In this document: positions 9,867-20,130 of the stretch, piece by piece
How the letters are laid out: every line of letters begins with the position of its first letter
How positions within the stretch are numbered: the stretch's first letter is position 1
Origin: Procambarus clarkii
Lineage: Eukaryota; Arthropoda; Malacostraca; Decapoda; Cambaridae
Assembly (NCBI RefSeq): GCF_040958095.1
Contig: NC_091152.1
Location: forward strand, 18,703,796-18,767,795
Direction: 5' to 3'
DNA: 64,000 bases
Program-made: the position numbers and the translations under genes
The notes under the pieces: generated by a model
What the model was told of the DNA's origin: nothing
Database searches by the model: none
Seen by the model: the letters and a program-made list of their open reading frames with translations, nothing else

Positions 9867-11897
9867 CTACCTAAGTGTAATTACCTAAGTGTAGTTACAG
9901 GATGAGAGCTACGCTCGTGGTGTCCCGTCTTCCCAGCACTCTTTGTCATATAACGCTTTGAAACTACTGACGGTCTTGGCCTCCACCACCTTCTCACTTA
10001 ACTTGTTCCAACCGTCTACCACTCTATTTGCGAAGGTGAATTTTCTTATATTTCTTCGGCATCTGTGTTTAGCTAGTTTAAATCTATGACCTCTTGTTCT
10101 TGAAATTCCAGGTCTCAGGAAGTCTTCCCTGTCGATTTTATCAATTCCTGTTACTATTTTGTATGTAGTGATCATATCACCTCTTTTTCTTCTGTCTTCT
10201 AGTTTTGGCATATTTAATGCTTCTAACCTCTCCTCGTAGCTCTTGCCCTTCAGTTCTGGGAGCCACTTAGTAGCATGTCTTTGCACCTTTTCCAGTTTGT
10301 TGATGTGCTTCTTAAGATATGGGCACCACACAACAGCTGCATATTCTAGCTTTGGCCTAACAAAAGTCATGAACAATTTCTTTAGAATATCGCCATCCAT
10401 GTATTTAAATGCAATTCTGAAGTTAGAAAGCATAGCATAGGCTCCTTGCACAATATTCTTTATGTGGTCCTCAGGTGATAGTTTTCTATCTAGAACCACT
10501 CCTAGATCTCTTTCTTTATCAGAATTCTTTAAAGATTTCTCACATAATATATAGGTTGTGTGGGGTCTATGTTCTCCTATTCCACATTCCATAACATGAC
10601 ATTTATTAACATTAAATTCCATTTGCCAAGTGGTGCTCCATATACTTATTTTGTCCAGGTCTTCTTGAAGGGCATGACAGTCATCTAAATTCCTTATCCT
10701 TCCTATTATCTTAGCATCATCAGCAAACATGTTCATATAATTCTGTATACCAACTGGTAGATCATTTATGTACACAATAAACATCACTGGTGCAAGAACT
10801 GAACCCTGTGGTACTCCACTTGTGACATTTCTCCATTCCGATACATTGCCTCTGATTACTGCCCTCATTTTTCTATCAGTCAGAAAATTTTTCATCCATG
10901 ATAGAAGCTTACCTGTCACCCCTCCAATATTTTCCAGTTTCCAGAACAACCTCTTATGTGGAACTCTGTCGAAAGCCTTTTTTAGGTCCAGATAGATGCA
11001 GTCAACCCAACCATCTCTTTCCTGTAATATCTCTGTGGCTCGATCATAGAAACTGAGTAAATTCGATACACAGGATCTTCCAGATCGAAAACCATACTGT
11101 CTGTCTGATATTATATCATTTCTCTCTAGGTGTTCTACCCATTTAGTTTTGATTAGTTTTTCCAATACTTTCACTATTACACTTGTCAATGATACAGGTC
11201 TATAATTGAGGGGGTCTTCCCTGCTGCCACTTTTGTAGATTGGAACTATGTTAGCCTGTTTCCACCCGTCTGCTACGATTCCTGTACACAGGGATGCCTG
11301 AAAGATCAGGTGAAGTGGAATGCTGAGCTCAGATGCACATTCTCTCAGAACCCATGGTGAAACGCCATCTGGGCCAGCTGCTTTGTTCTTACCGAGCTCC
11401 TTGAGCATTTTTTCCACTTCGTCTCTAGACACCTCTATGTGTTCTATGTTGTTCTCTGGAATTCTTATTGTATCTGGTTCCCTAAAGATTTCATTTTGTA
11501 CAAACACACTTTGGAACTTTTCGTTTAGTGTTTCACACATTTCCTTTTCATCTTCTGTGAATCTATTTCCCATTTTCAACCTCTGAATATTATCCTTTAC
11601 CTGCAATTTGTTGTTTATGAATTTATAGAATAGACCTGGTTCTGTTTTACATTTGTCCGCAATCCCTTTTTCAAAATTTCTTTCTGCCTCTCTCCTCACT
11701 GCCGTGTAGTTGTTTCTCGCATCTTTGTATCGCTGGTATGTTTGGGGGTTCGGCCTCTTCCTGTATTGATTCCATTTTTGTGTCTTTCGGTCTCTAGCCC
11801 TCTCGCAATTTCTATTGAACCAATCCTGTTTCCTAGTTCTGCATCTCTGTTTTGGTATAAATTTTTTTGTGCCTTTATCATATATTTCACAAAACTA
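9867..11897 (-). mobile_element. L2-like LINE, 5'-truncated, long intact RT frame
   Basis: A non-LTR retrotransposon copy of about 2.0 kb. Its 3' end is marked by a 14-bp tail repeat (TTACACTTAGGTAA on the - strand; two copies at 9867-9899) after a short UTR. The 5' side ends near 11897, where the sequence departs from the longer copy at 42064-44139. Oddly, another TAATTACCTAAGTG unit sits just beyond the 5' end (11899-11912). Confidence 0.85.
9909..11699 (-). CDS. L2-like reverse transcriptase (596 codons, uninterrupted)
   Basis: This is the reverse transcriptase part of ORF2, which copies the element's RNA at a nicked target site. Motifs in order: NKAAGPDGVSPWVLRECA (finger region), NYRPVSLTSVIVKVLEKLI, QYGFRSGRSC, YLDLKKAFDRVPHKRL (first catalytic Asp), TSGVPQGSVLAPVMFIVYIN, MFADDAKIIG (the catalytic Asp pair), WQMEFNVNKCHVM, then the thumb (YAAVVWCPYLKKHINKLEKV) and a C-terminal helical tail ending GTPRA. 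The frame begins after the endonuclease region, so the copy is 5'-truncated and cannot move alone, but the RT has no stops, implying recent insertion. Two further copies lie at 42282-43775 and 55654-56530. Confidence 0.9.
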   Translation of the reverse strand: MRREAERNFEKGIADKCKTEPGLFYKFINNKLQVKDNIQRLKMGNRFTEDEKEMCETLNEKFQSVFVQNEIFREPDTIRIPENNIEHIEVSRDEVEKMLKELGKNKAAGPDGVSPWVLRECASELSIPLHLIFQASLCTGIVADGWKQANIVPIYKSGSREDPLNYRPVSLTSVIVKVLEKLIKTKWVEHLERNDIISDRQYGFRSGRSCVSNLLSFYDRATEILQERDGWVDCIYLDLKKAFDRVPHKRLFWKLENIGGVTGKLLSWMKNFLTDRKMRAVIRGNVSEWRNVTSGVPQGSVLAPVMFIVYINDLPVGIQNYMNMFADDAKIIGRIRNLDDCHALQEDLDKISIWSTTWQMEFNVNKCHVMECGIGEHRPHTTYILCEKSLKNSDKERDLGVVLDRKLSPEDHIKNIVQGAYAMLSNFRIAFKYMDGDILKKLFMTFVRPKLEYAAVVWCPYLKKHINKLEKVQRHATKWLPELKGKSYEERLEALNMPKLEDRRKRGDMITTYKIVTGIDKIDREDFLRPGISRTRGHRFKLAKHRCRRNIRKFTFANRVVDGWNKLSEKVVEAKTVSSFKALYDKECWEDGTPRA

Positions 11898-12658
11898 ATG
11901 TAATTACCTAAGTGTTGAAGCCTAAGTATGTGTGAAGTTCTAGGTGTTTGTGTTGTCTGTTTCTCTTCGGTTTGTGTTCTTTTGTTGGATTCTATTTGTG
12001 TTCCATTTTCCCTGTTCCTGGGGCTTGGTTGTCTTGGTTCTTGTGCTGAATTCTTCTGTTGGCTGGTCAGCGAGCTTTCCTTTGGCCAGGGCTATAAATA
12101 GGAGCTGCCACGTATGGGCGAATAGGCCTTCTGCAGTTACCTTTGTTCTTAAGTTCAGTGTGTCCCGACATTTGGAGCTTGGTCTGCTAGATTGTCAGAA
12201 TTTCTATACCTGCTTTCCTCCACCCCTTGCTAGTTGCCCTTACATTTTTGTTTTCTGTGGTGAAATAGGACTAAGGAAGTGACTGTGAGGCCCCCCTGGA
12301 AAACCAGCTTTTAATGTAGTGAATTCCCTCTTTCTAGTGGATTCTCAGTGGCACCCTGGACTCTTCCTTCCACCTTCAGGTGTGTTTGGTTGGCTCATAA
12401 CAGGAAGGTTGTGTTGGTTGAGCCAGTAGCTCCCAGTGCTGCCACATGGTGCTGGTGAATTGAAACTAGCAGATCACCTACCCATCTACTGTGTGTCTTA
12501 TTTTCTGTTTTTGTTTGCTCTTACCTTGCTGTTTGTTTTGTCATGCTCTACCTCTCTGAAGGCAATTGTCTTGGTTTCCTCTGCTCTCTCCCTCAAGTTT
12601 TGGACTCTGATCTCCAGTAGGCTATTCACAACTCAAAATGGCCTGTTGAGATTTCTTA
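11898..12658. other. Spacer with a CR1-like LINE 3'-tail fragment
   Basis: 12094-12154 (+) matches the 3' end of the CR1-like LINE (AGGAGCTGCCACGTATGGGC, then CTTCTGCAGTTACC and TTTGTTCTTA). The rest is T-rich DNA without a recognisable feature. Confidence 0.6.
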
Positions 12659-12870
12659 TGTAATTACCTAAGTGTAATTACCTAAGTGTAGTTACAGGAT
12701 GAGAGCTACGCTCGTGGTGTCCCGTCTACCCAGCACTCTTTGTCATATAACGCTTTGAAACTACTGACGGTCTTGGCCTCCACCACCTTCTCACTTAACT
12801 TGTTCCAACCGTCTACCACTCTATTTGCGAAGGTGAATTTTCTTATATTTCTTCGGCATCTGTGTTTAAA
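12659..12870 (-). mobile_element. L2-like LINE, short 3'-end copy
   Basis: About 210 bp identical in layout to the 3' end of the 9867-11897 copy: two 14-bp tail units, the UTR and the C-terminal codons, cut off at CTGTGTTTA. It is a typical severely 5'-truncated LINE insertion. Confidence 0.85.
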
Positions 12871-12927
12871 TCTGTTTTATGTGTAGAGCTTTCTAGGTGA
12901 TTAGCAACAGGAAACCACCAACGACCC

Positions 12928-12968
12928 ACCAGAAAGGGACATTTCATTACATTCAATCCTGTTTTCCA
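12928..12968 (-). mobile_element. Family B terminus fragment
   Basis: CAGAAAGGGACATTTCATTA followed by CATTCAATCCTGTTTTCC matches the conserved end of family B elements (18495-18530, 36070-36105, 39225-39265). Confidence 0.5.
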
Positions 12969-12974
12969 TTTTTT

Positions 12975-13232
12975 TTAAGCCATCAGTATTGGAATTTTCT
13001 CATTATATACAACTATTCCTCTGTCTACTATATTTAAAGTTTTACACATTTTTATGTAATGAGTCAGCACATAGCTGCAGACCGTATCCCTTGAAAGATG
13101 AACGTCTTCATACATGGTTTTCTTGCCAGTGTAAGAGTCCCAGGTGTTCCTGAAAGGTATTGCATTACTCATGCAATATTTTTCAAGTCGTTGGTTAACA
13201 CCAACTCTCAACTTTGGTAGAACACCATGCAT
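12975..13232 (-). pseudogene. SGNH/GDSL-esterase-like C-terminus of a LINE ORF1
   Basis: The - strand frame ends with NAIPFRNTWDSYTGKKTMYE then DVHLSRDTVCSYVLTHYIKM. The WDSYTGKK-MY-(D)xHLS-D-V--Y layout resembles the C-terminal block of SGNH hydrolases, where the D-x-H of DVHLS would supply catalytic residues. Such esterase domains are known in ORF1 of CR1/L2-type LINEs. Only this C-terminal part is visible; the Ser-containing GDS block was not found in frame. Alternative: a host esterase pseudogene. Confidence 0.45.
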
Positions 13233-13424
13233 GACCTTATTCCTTCCTTATTCCTAATCATATCTACTACCACTACATTTTTATCCAACAACTCTTTGCT
13301 TGTACCTCAACAAATATTCTTTCCATCTACAGTATATTGCTCATTCTGTCCACTATATTTTCAACTTTTGCCCCCCCCCCCCAGAAAACATACACATAGT
13401 CTATTTCTTGCATTCCTGGAGCAG

Positions 13425-13481
13425 AAGGCTCTATCCATAGGAGCAGAAGGCTCTATCCATAGGAGCAGAAGGCTCTATCCA
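13425..13481 (+). repeat. 22-bp tandem repeat, about 2.6 units
   Basis: GAGCAGAAGGCTCTATCCAT plus AG repeated three times, just after a run of C at 13371-13382. Confidence 0.9.
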
Positions 13482-13499
13482 TATAGTGCATTTGCTAAT

Positions 13500-13871
13500 C
13501 CCCAACAACCAATTTCCTCCTATCTTTTTTGTTATGCTGTACAGCTTTCCTGCTTACAGGGTTCCCGCTCAAGTTCTCCTCTGGGTTCCTGCTAAAGTTC
13601 TCTTGGATCCTGCTCAAGTTCTCTTCCTGTAAAACAGAGAAGTGGTTCGACGTCTCAACCACTGCCTTCCTGATGATTAATTCTCGTCCTTCGGTGTGGT
13701 GCTAGCTCCTAGTTTACCCACCACTCTCCAACTATTCTGCTGGGTATCCTTCTGCTTTACGTCCTTGCACTCCATTAGACGTTTCATCTGCTCCCTTAGC
13801 CTGCCAATCTCTGCTCTAAGCTGCAGGCAGAGCTCGTGCAGGACTTGAGGTGAGGTCATGATGTGTGCCAT
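13500..13871 (-). pseudogene. Coiled-coil N-terminus of a LINE ORF1-like protein
   Basis: From the ATG at 13871 the frame gives MAHIMTSPQVLHELCLQLRA then EIGRLREQMKRLMECKDVKQ, a leucine heptad pattern typical of ORF1 trimerisation coils, then NSWRVVGKLGAST and a stop at 13677. In a shifted frame the sequence goes on with VVETSNHFSVLQEENLSRIQ and two more ENxSxNP-type repeats to about 13500. Together with the esterase-like block at 12975-13232 on the same strand this suggests one coiled-coil/esterase ORF1, now frameshifted. Confidence 0.4.
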
Positions 13872-13934
13872 TGTTGATCACAACAACAATCACAGTCACT
13901 AGCTAAACACACAATTGCACTTCACATGAGCACA

Positions 13935-14573
13935 CCAGCCATGTTCTCATTATACCAGCCATGTTCTCATTATACCAGCCATGTTCTCATTATACCAGCC
14001 ATGTTCTCATTATACCAGCCATGTTCTCATTATACCAGCCATGTTCTCATTATACCAGCCATGTTCTCATTACACCAGCCATGTTCTCATTACACCAGCC
14101 ATGTTCTCATTATACCAGCCATGTTCTCATTATACCAGCCATGTTCTCATTATACCAGCCATGTTCTCATTACACCAGCCATGTTCTCATTACACCAGCC
14201 ATGTTCTCATTATACCAGCCATGTTCTCATTATACCAGCCATGTTCTCATTATACCAGCCATGTTCTCATTATACCAGCCATATGTTCTCATTACACCAG
14301 CCATGTTCTCATTATACCAGCCATGTTCTCATTACACCAGCCATGTTCTCATTATACCAGCCATGTTCTCATTACACCAGCCATGTTCTCATTACACCAG
14401 CCATGTTCTCATTACACCAGCCATGTTCTCATTATACCAGCCATGTTCTCATTACACCAGCCATGTTCTCATTACACCAGCCATGTTCTCATTACACCAG
14501 CCATGTTCTCATTACACCAGCCATGTTCTCATTATACCAGCCATGTTCTCATTACACCAGCCATGTTCTCTTT
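13935..14573. repeat. 20-bp minisatellite
   Basis: About 32 near-perfect copies of CCAGCCATGTTCTCATTATA. Nearly all variation is one T/C site (TATACC or TACACC), plus one 2-bp insertion at 14281. All three forward frames stay open because 20 is not a multiple of three and the unit lacks stops; this is not a gene. Degenerate units (CACCAGTAT, ACACCAGCTTG) trail to about 14640. Confidence 0.95.
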
Positions 14574-15004
14574 ACAAGACTTGTTCTCACTGCACCAGTA
14601 TTTTTTTTGCACTACCCTCATTCTCCTTACACCAGCTTGTACAGCATGTACAAACTTGTGCATGTTACATATACTGTAGTTATGCACATTATACCAGCCT
14701 GTGCGCTCTGCTCATTGCACCATATGATTTCACTTAAATATTAACACGATTCTCCAGTTGGTAGCAGAAAATAATGACCTTCAGTGGTGACAAATTTCAA
14801 TTGCTTTGGTATGACAGTATAAAAAATTACCCACAAAGAGCGGCTGTCATCAAAATTGTCATGTCACATATGCAAAAAAAAAAAAAAGGAAAAAAAATGT
14901 TGTGATGATATATTTGAATTTGGAGCACCTGGACCTGGATTGTACCTAGAGGGGATTCTGTTCTCCTACCCAACTAATCTTCTACTCTATTCGCATATGA
15001 CTTG
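14574..15004. other. Degenerate array edge and unassigned sequence
   Basis: Decayed 20-bp units to about 14640, then sequence with an A15 run near 14875 and no recognised gene. Confidence 0.4.
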
Positions 15005-15390
15005 AGAGAGATTGGTCCAACAAGCTGTTTCTTGGGGTGGCCCGCATGCCCACATATCCACTACAACCCGGTTGGTCTGGCACTTCTTACAGAAAACTAT
15101 CTAGTTTCTCTTAAAATCCACTTTTGTTTTGGCAATATTTCTATACTTGCTGGGAGGATATTGAACAACACTGGACCTCTGATGTTCATATCTGTGTTCT
15201 CTCATTGTGCATATGGCACCTCTACCCTTCACTGGCTCCATTCTGCATTTCCTTCCATGTCATTCACTTCAGTATGTTGCTGTTTTACTGTGCAAATTTG
15301 GTACTCGCCTTCCAGTACAGTATTTTCCATGTATACAGTTACAGTACGCGTACTTTCCAAACCCCTCGGGAGTAAGACTGGATGAATAGC
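15005..15390 (-). mobile_element. LINE D 3'-end fragment
   Basis: Parallel to 60880-61240 over almost its full length (TTGGTCC, GGTTGGTCTGGCACTTCTT, AGAAAACTATCTAGTTTCTC, GCTGGGAGGATATTGAACAA, GGACCTCTGATGT). At 60.9 kb the same sequence encodes the C-terminus of a LINE on the - strand. Here it is diverged and ends near 15390. Confidence 0.7.
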
Positions 15391-15589
15391 CTGTTGTGTT
15401 CGGATAAGTGGTTCGTCTTCCTGAAAAGCTGGGGACGGGGGGAATTGATAATTTTGTTGCAGAAATTAGACAGTGTTTAGTTTTGTACTCACCAATATGA
15501 AAAGTTCTGAGCTGCTTGTTAATACTATCGCTCACCGGGCAGGCGTGCGGTCAACTTAAGGGTCGTGCACCGAGCGTGCGGGTAAGCGC

Positions 15590-16290
15590 GCGGTGACACA
15601 TAAATGTGTATAGTCGTTCCATTTTCTCACCTTAATTCTCGTGCTACGTTGCTCGTTTTGGTATCATTGTGTTCACAATTAAATTCCCTACAGATGTGTA
15701 TGAATATAATGTACAAAAGCCTGGAGTGCCTCCCCGCAGAAAAGCCTAAAGTTACCCTGAACAAGCACCAATTTGTTCACTGCAACCTAATGTGTATACT
15801 CGTTCAATTTAATAATATCAAATTTCGTGTTACGTCTTTCATTTTGGTATCAAATTGTTCGCAATAAAAAGGCGCGTATTTTAAAACTACAGTAGTCCCA
15901 TAATAATAGAGCAATAACTGGAATTTTAACAAATATTTTAATTCTGGACTCTCATCATCACAAAATTATTTATATCTTTTTCCAGTGTTCTGACAAATTT
16001 TTGTGTTACATCTTTCATTTTGGTGTCAAATTGTTCGCGACGTAAAGCTGCGCATTTTAAAACTAGTCCCAAGATAATAGGACAATAAATAGAATTTTAA
16101 CAAATATTTTAATATTTTGACCAAAAGCCTATTTATAATCTTTCAAGTGTTCGGACATCAATTTTCATGTTATAGCTTTCATTTTGGTATCAAATTATGC
16201 ACAATATAAAGGCGCTTATTTTGATACTATCCCGAGGTCGATTGGATAAAAAATGAATTTTATACAAATATTTTTTGTAGTGGACGCAAG
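15590..16290. repeat. AT-rich ~175-bp degenerate tandem repeat
   Basis: The block TCTTTCATTTTGGTATCAAA followed by TTGTTCGC recurs near 15834, 16010 and 16175, each followed by GGCGC, TTTTAAAACTA, TCCCA and AATTTTAACAAATATTTTA. A more decayed unit starts near 15630. The phrase TTTTGGTATCA--TGTTC(A/G)CAAT also occurs in the TTAA elements at 19139 and 52544, so this may be an expanded piece of such an element. Confidence 0.65.
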
Positions 16291-16649
16291 TCCGGTCCAA
16301 AGTTACCGATAGTGTTAACTTGATGATTATTGTTGATGGAGCATTGTTATTTAGATAGAAAAGGTGGTGGTGAATGATGATAGAGTTGGGTAGATTGAAG
16401 TGGAGATTAATGGTGATGAGGTAACCTCAGCAGACTGCCTTTCATCACATACCCTAATGTACCTAATGCCATGGCAGAGTTTAAGGCTTCTGAGCCATCC
16501 ATTAGTGTATGAACACTGCTCAAGTGGTGCTGTGTATGGTCAAAGGACAAAGAAGGGAGATGTATCTTTAACTTCCTAACAGAACTGTTAGTCAACAAAG
16601 TAAAATTGAATCATCCATTGTGAAAAGCTCAGTCCCCATAAGGTACTGG
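16291..16649. other. Unassigned sequence
   Basis: No repeat end, coding or RNA signal recognised. Confidence 0.4.
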
Positions 16650-16927
16650 GAGCCGGTCGGCCGAGCGGACAGCACGCTGGTTATCTTGAGTTATCTTGAG
16701 ATGATTTCGGGGCTTTAGTGTCCCCGCGGCCCGGTCCTCGACCAGGCCTCCACCCCCAGGAAGCAGCCCGTGACAGCTGACTAACACCCAGGTACCTATT
16801 TTACTGCTAGGTAACAGGGGCATAGGGTGAAAGAAACTCTGCCCATTGTTTCTCGCCGGCGCCCGGGATCGATCCCGGGACCACAGGATCACAAGTCCAG
16901 TGTGCTGTCCGCTCGGCCGACCGGCTC
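16650..16927 (-). mobile_element. SINE S1 (-) abutting an inverted SINE head
   Basis: 16681-16927 is a near-complete S1 SINE on the - strand (B box GGGATCGATCCCGGG near 16866; head GTGCTGTCCGCTCGGCCGAC at the right edge). 16650-16680 is only the first ~30 bp of an S1 head on the + strand. The two heads form inverted repeats (16650-16680 and 16897-16927). This could be one SINE inserted into another or a foldback rearrangement. Confidence 0.85.
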
Positions 16928-16939
16928 CCTTATTCATAT

Positions 16940-17130
16940 CGACCGGCATTTATTCATATTGAATTCCATTTAGCATATGGTACTCCAAGTACTTATTGTG
17001 TGTAGATCAATTTGAAGATTATTATTGTCTGTCTCCTATATTTCCCAATAAACATATTAGCATCATCCACAAACATGTTCATATAATGCTGTATTCTTTC
17101 TGCTAGATCATTTATGTAGACGATGAACTT
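16940..17130 (-). pseudogene. Degenerate L2-like RT fragment (FADD region)
   Basis: The + strand text TTGAATTCCATTTAGCATAT, TTAGCATCATCCACAAACAT and AGATCATTTATGTAGACGAT parallels the FADDAK/NDLP region of the L2-like copies in reverse. Strongly diverged, so old. Confidence 0.7.
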
Positions 17131-17132
17131 GA

Positions 17133-17162
17133 CTGTGTGTGTGTGTGTGTGTGTGTGTGTTG
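17133..17162. repeat. (TG)n microsatellite
   Basis: About 14 uninterrupted TG units upstream of the first visible PRPF40 exon. Confidence 0.95.
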
Positions 17163-17314
17163 TAGCAATTTAATAAATATAGTAGGACTTTAGAACAACA
17201 ATTTGATAATTTGATATTAATATAAAACTAGGATAATTATTTCTGCCAACTCAATAATGTATTTCAAAATGAAGGAATTTGTTGCCTGTTAATTTTTTCT
17301 ATTGTTTGTTTTAG

Positions 17315-17519
17315 AGTGGAGGAGGGCCACCAGGTGGCAATGGTCCTTCCAGTTACAGTGCACCTCCGTTGGGTTACAGAATGCCACCCCCAGGCCCTAC
17401 TATGCCTCGTCTCCCACCACCAAGTTTCATGCCCCCAGGAGCTCCGCCCGGCCTCCCACCACCAGCATTCACTGTCCCACCACCTGGATTTATGAGCTCT
17501 TTTGGTCAGGCTCCTGCAG
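17315..17519 (+). CDS. PRPF40: PRPF40 (Prp40) internal exon: proline-rich N-terminal region
   Basis: This exon encodes part of the proline/glycine/methionine-rich segment that precedes the WW domains of the U1 snRNP-associated splicing factor Prp40, which bridges the 5' splice site and branch-point proteins in the nucleus. The sequence shows a pyrimidine-rich tract ending TTTTAG just before 17315, an open frame of 68 codons (SGGGPPGGNGPSSYS..., later MPPPGPTMPRLPPP and AFTVPPPGFMSSF), and a GTATAT donor at 17520, leaving one base (phase 1) that joins in frame to the exon at 20900. The alternative acceptor two bases downstream would break the frame. On its own the exon is only low-complexity proline-rich coding sequence; the identity rests on the in-frame link to the WW exon. 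A degenerate L2-like LINE fragment and a (TG)n tract lie directly upstream in the preceding intron. Upstream exons were not found. Confidence 0.8.
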
Positions 17520-17987
17520 GTATATATTAAAGAATTCAAGTTTATTTATAAACTTCGGTGAAGGATTAAAGATTTATATTTACCATGCTGTAATCAGGGG
17601 ATTTAGGTACCTTATAATTTTCCAAATTTTTCCTTCTAACAGATTCTCATTCATTATCAGATCACATTATTTTGACTTTAAACTTATACAGTAATGCAAT
17701 GCTACACACTAGTTTGAGCAAAATGTTATGTTTGTGCTTGTAACCAGGTATAATACGTGCTCAGTAATCCCCATTTTGGTGACCTGAAAATCTTATGAAT
17801 CTGCAAAATTCCACATTTAAGTGTTGTACCTTTTTAATTTTTTTTTAACTGGAAGTGTGTTTTGGGTTATCGTAACTACTACTGGAGGAGAAACCCGAAT
17901 ATGTTCACCTAGTTGTGTTTGCGGGGGTTGAGCTTTGCTCTTTCGGCCCGCCTCTCAACTGTCAATCAGCTGTTTTACTAACTACTT

Positions 17988-18530
17988 TTCTGGGGGGAGC
18001 CCCGTCGGCTCCCCGGAGCTTTACCGGCTGATATGCTAATGTCAGACTTTGGCATCAGTCATGTGTATGGAGTTCTAGGGCCTACCGGGGACCACGAGCC
18101 AGAACCTGGCCCCCTCAGAGAGGCAAGGGGAGCAATGGCCTATAGAAACACCCGTGTGGTTGGAAGCATTCTATGTCTGCCATCGACCGGGTCAAGCATC
18201 CAGAAAGGTAAGCATTCCAAAACAAACCCCTATTCTGGTGAAAATTGCTACCTAAAGCTGAACTAGTGGATAGAACTCTTCAACAGAAAACAAGGAAACT
18301 AGTATGACGTCATACGTCACCGCGCCGCTGTCTGCGCAGCTCCCCCCTCCCCGGGAGGGGGAAGGGGGAGCCCCAGACCTCCCACGCTGGCTATCCACCC
18401 ATCAGTTCTGAGGCTGGATGTCAAAACACGCGAAAAACGCCGACCGGAGGGAGGGAGGGTTGCCGGGGAGCCTCCGGGTCTCACCCAGAAAGTGGCGTTT
18501 CATTACATTCAACGCTGGTTTTCTGGGGGG
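17988..18530 (+). mobile_element. Family B element (putative DIRS-related terminal repeat)
   Basis: Starts TTTTCTGGGGGGAGCCCCGT, contains GGAGTTCTAGGGCCTACCGG, GGTAAGCATTCC and GGAGGGAGGG, and ends GGGTCTCACCCAGAAAGTGG then CGTTTCATTACATTCAACGC. The ends form an imperfect inverted repeat (TTTCTGGG...GGCTCCCC against GGGGAGCC...CCCAGAAA). A second near-full copy is at 38735-39258; partial ones are at 35880-36105, 37858-37890, 38280-38345 and 46421-46475. Because these flank every tyrosine-recombinase fragment I infer they are DIRS terminal or internal complementary repeats; they could instead be an independent foldback family. Confidence 0.6.
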
Positions 18531-18945
18531 AGCCCCGTCGGCTCCCCGGAGCTAACTACCCACAGAGGAAGGTCAAAGGGACAGAACCGGGAGGCGGACC
18601 CCACGCACCCCCCAAGGAGGCGATACAACCGGCAGCAAACGCCAACCCAAGGCGCCACAGCCCCGAAAATCCCGGAACAACACGAGAACCACGAGCAGCA
18701 AGGCCCCTGCACGAACACCAAAAATCCATGCCCGAAAGACTGCAAGGCCACGTCGCCCAGACGGCAGCGAGAGCAGCGAAGCCACGAACGCCACAGCATG
18801 AGGGAAGAACACAGGCAGCTTAGCCGCAAGAACACGGCTGACCACCCGGGACACTATCCCCCGCGAACCGGGAAGAACAGAACCGGATCAACGCAAAACG
18901 CGCTCCGGACCCAAACGCATTCAATGCTGGTTTTTTAGTTTCCCG
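18531..18945. other. GC-rich DIRS-associated segment
   Basis: GC-rich sequence bracketed by family B termini (TTTTCTGGGGGGAGCC at the left; ACGCATTCAATGCTGGTTTT at 18916). It is compositionally like 35400-35900 and 40040-40610. No domain could be identified in any frame. Confidence 0.4.
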
Positions 18946-18956
18946 TGATCAGAGAC

Positions 18957-19075
18957 TGCATTTTAACAATACTGTATAAGAAGAGAAAACAATTTTTTGG
19001 AAAGAATTTACTTTCGGCGCACCACGGGTGTTTCGTATTTTAGTGCAGAGCAGTGCAGTGGTTAACACACGAATG
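18957..19075 (+). mobile_element. TTAA-type element right-end fragment
   Basis: AATTTTTTGGAAAGAATTTA then CTTTCGGCGCACCACGGGTG and a terminal GGTTAA follow the layout of the right end of family A at 32120-32201. Confidence 0.5.
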
Positions 19076-19138
19076 CAAAAACTCACTTAGACACAGGTAG
19101 GTTGGTTGGCCGGTCAGACCAGACACACTTAACACTTT

Positions 19139-20013
19139 GCGCTTTCCAGTAGACGTGAGTCGGCACCAATATTATTAAGCACACCGCACTCGTGCCCCTC
19201 GGGGGCGTCACGAGCAAAAATATTTGTATAAAATCCATTTATTATCCGATCAACTTGGGAATAGTATACAAATGTTTGCCATGAAATTTACGTTTTCTCT
19301 AATAGCCGAACAGCTTATAAAAGAAAACGGCGTGGCAGTGAATCATCGTGGTAAAACAATTGTACTATTGACACGACGAGTGTAATCGACGTAGTTTTTA
19401 TATATGTTGCCGGTCGAACGCATCCTTATGTGACCTTTAATACTTATGTTCTTATAGAACATTCTATTGCGAGCACATTGGTACAAAAATGAAATACATA
19501 CATCGACAAATAATGTCAGGACAGTGAATTGAATATACACTTTTCAAAGCGAGTTTCGCCGATATGCTGCCACGGGTAACACTTCGGCCACTTCCCACAC
19601 TGTTTTGGGTGGGCTACGACATTGAATCTATATTTATATGCATATGTCCGTGTAGAGAATTTTATTGCGATTCCAATGATACCACAATTAGCGATGTAGG
19701 ACAACTGTAGGCTTCGCAACCATTAAGAGAGTGGAAACATTTTGTTGCTGTTTGGCGCTCTTGGCGAGTGATCTGAATAGTTTTTTATTTGGTGTTGATA
19801 GTCCTTATGCTTGGGCGGAATTTTATAGGTATGCTCTTATAGACAATTTCATTGCGAACACAGTGATACCAAATTGAAATACGTGCGCCTTCAATTATTG
19901 TCAGGACAGTAAAAAGAGTGTACACTTTTTCAGTCTTACCGCGTAGGCGCGCGGAGCGCCGAAAGCATCTAGGGTATTATTTTTTTTGAGCGCCGAGAGT
20001 GCGAAAGTGTTAA
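19139..20013. mobile_element. Non-coding TTAA element, family 2 (875 bp)
   Basis: Bounded by TTAACACTTTGCGCTTTCC and, reading in from the right, TTAACACTTTCGCACTCTCG, so TTAA duplications plus a TIR. No transposase frame. Internal text such as GGTATGCTCTTATAGACAAT and CAATTATTGTCAGGACAGT is shared with 52544-53639. The CCC typical after TTAA in piggyBac is replaced by CAC, so the mobilising transposase is unknown. Confidence 0.8.
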
Positions 20014-20130
20014 CAATGAAATCACCCACTCGCAACAACATAATGAAATATAACATATAAGAATAATACAATCATAGAATATTATGATGTGAATAATACA
20101 ATACACGTGTATATAATGAAATTTAAATAC

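Noticed and set aside
13935..14573. CRISPR array
   Set aside because: Direct repeats have no unique spacers and no cas-like genes; the window is animal DNA. The same applies to the other arrays.
13926..14744. Three overlapping long frames (MFSLYQPCSHYTSHVLI...)
   Set aside because: All are by-products of a 20-bp tandem repeat without stops; the same peptide appears in every frame.
18492..18938. 148-codon basic protein
   Set aside because: No domain, begins inside a family B terminus and is open on the opposite strand too; a GC-rich by-product.
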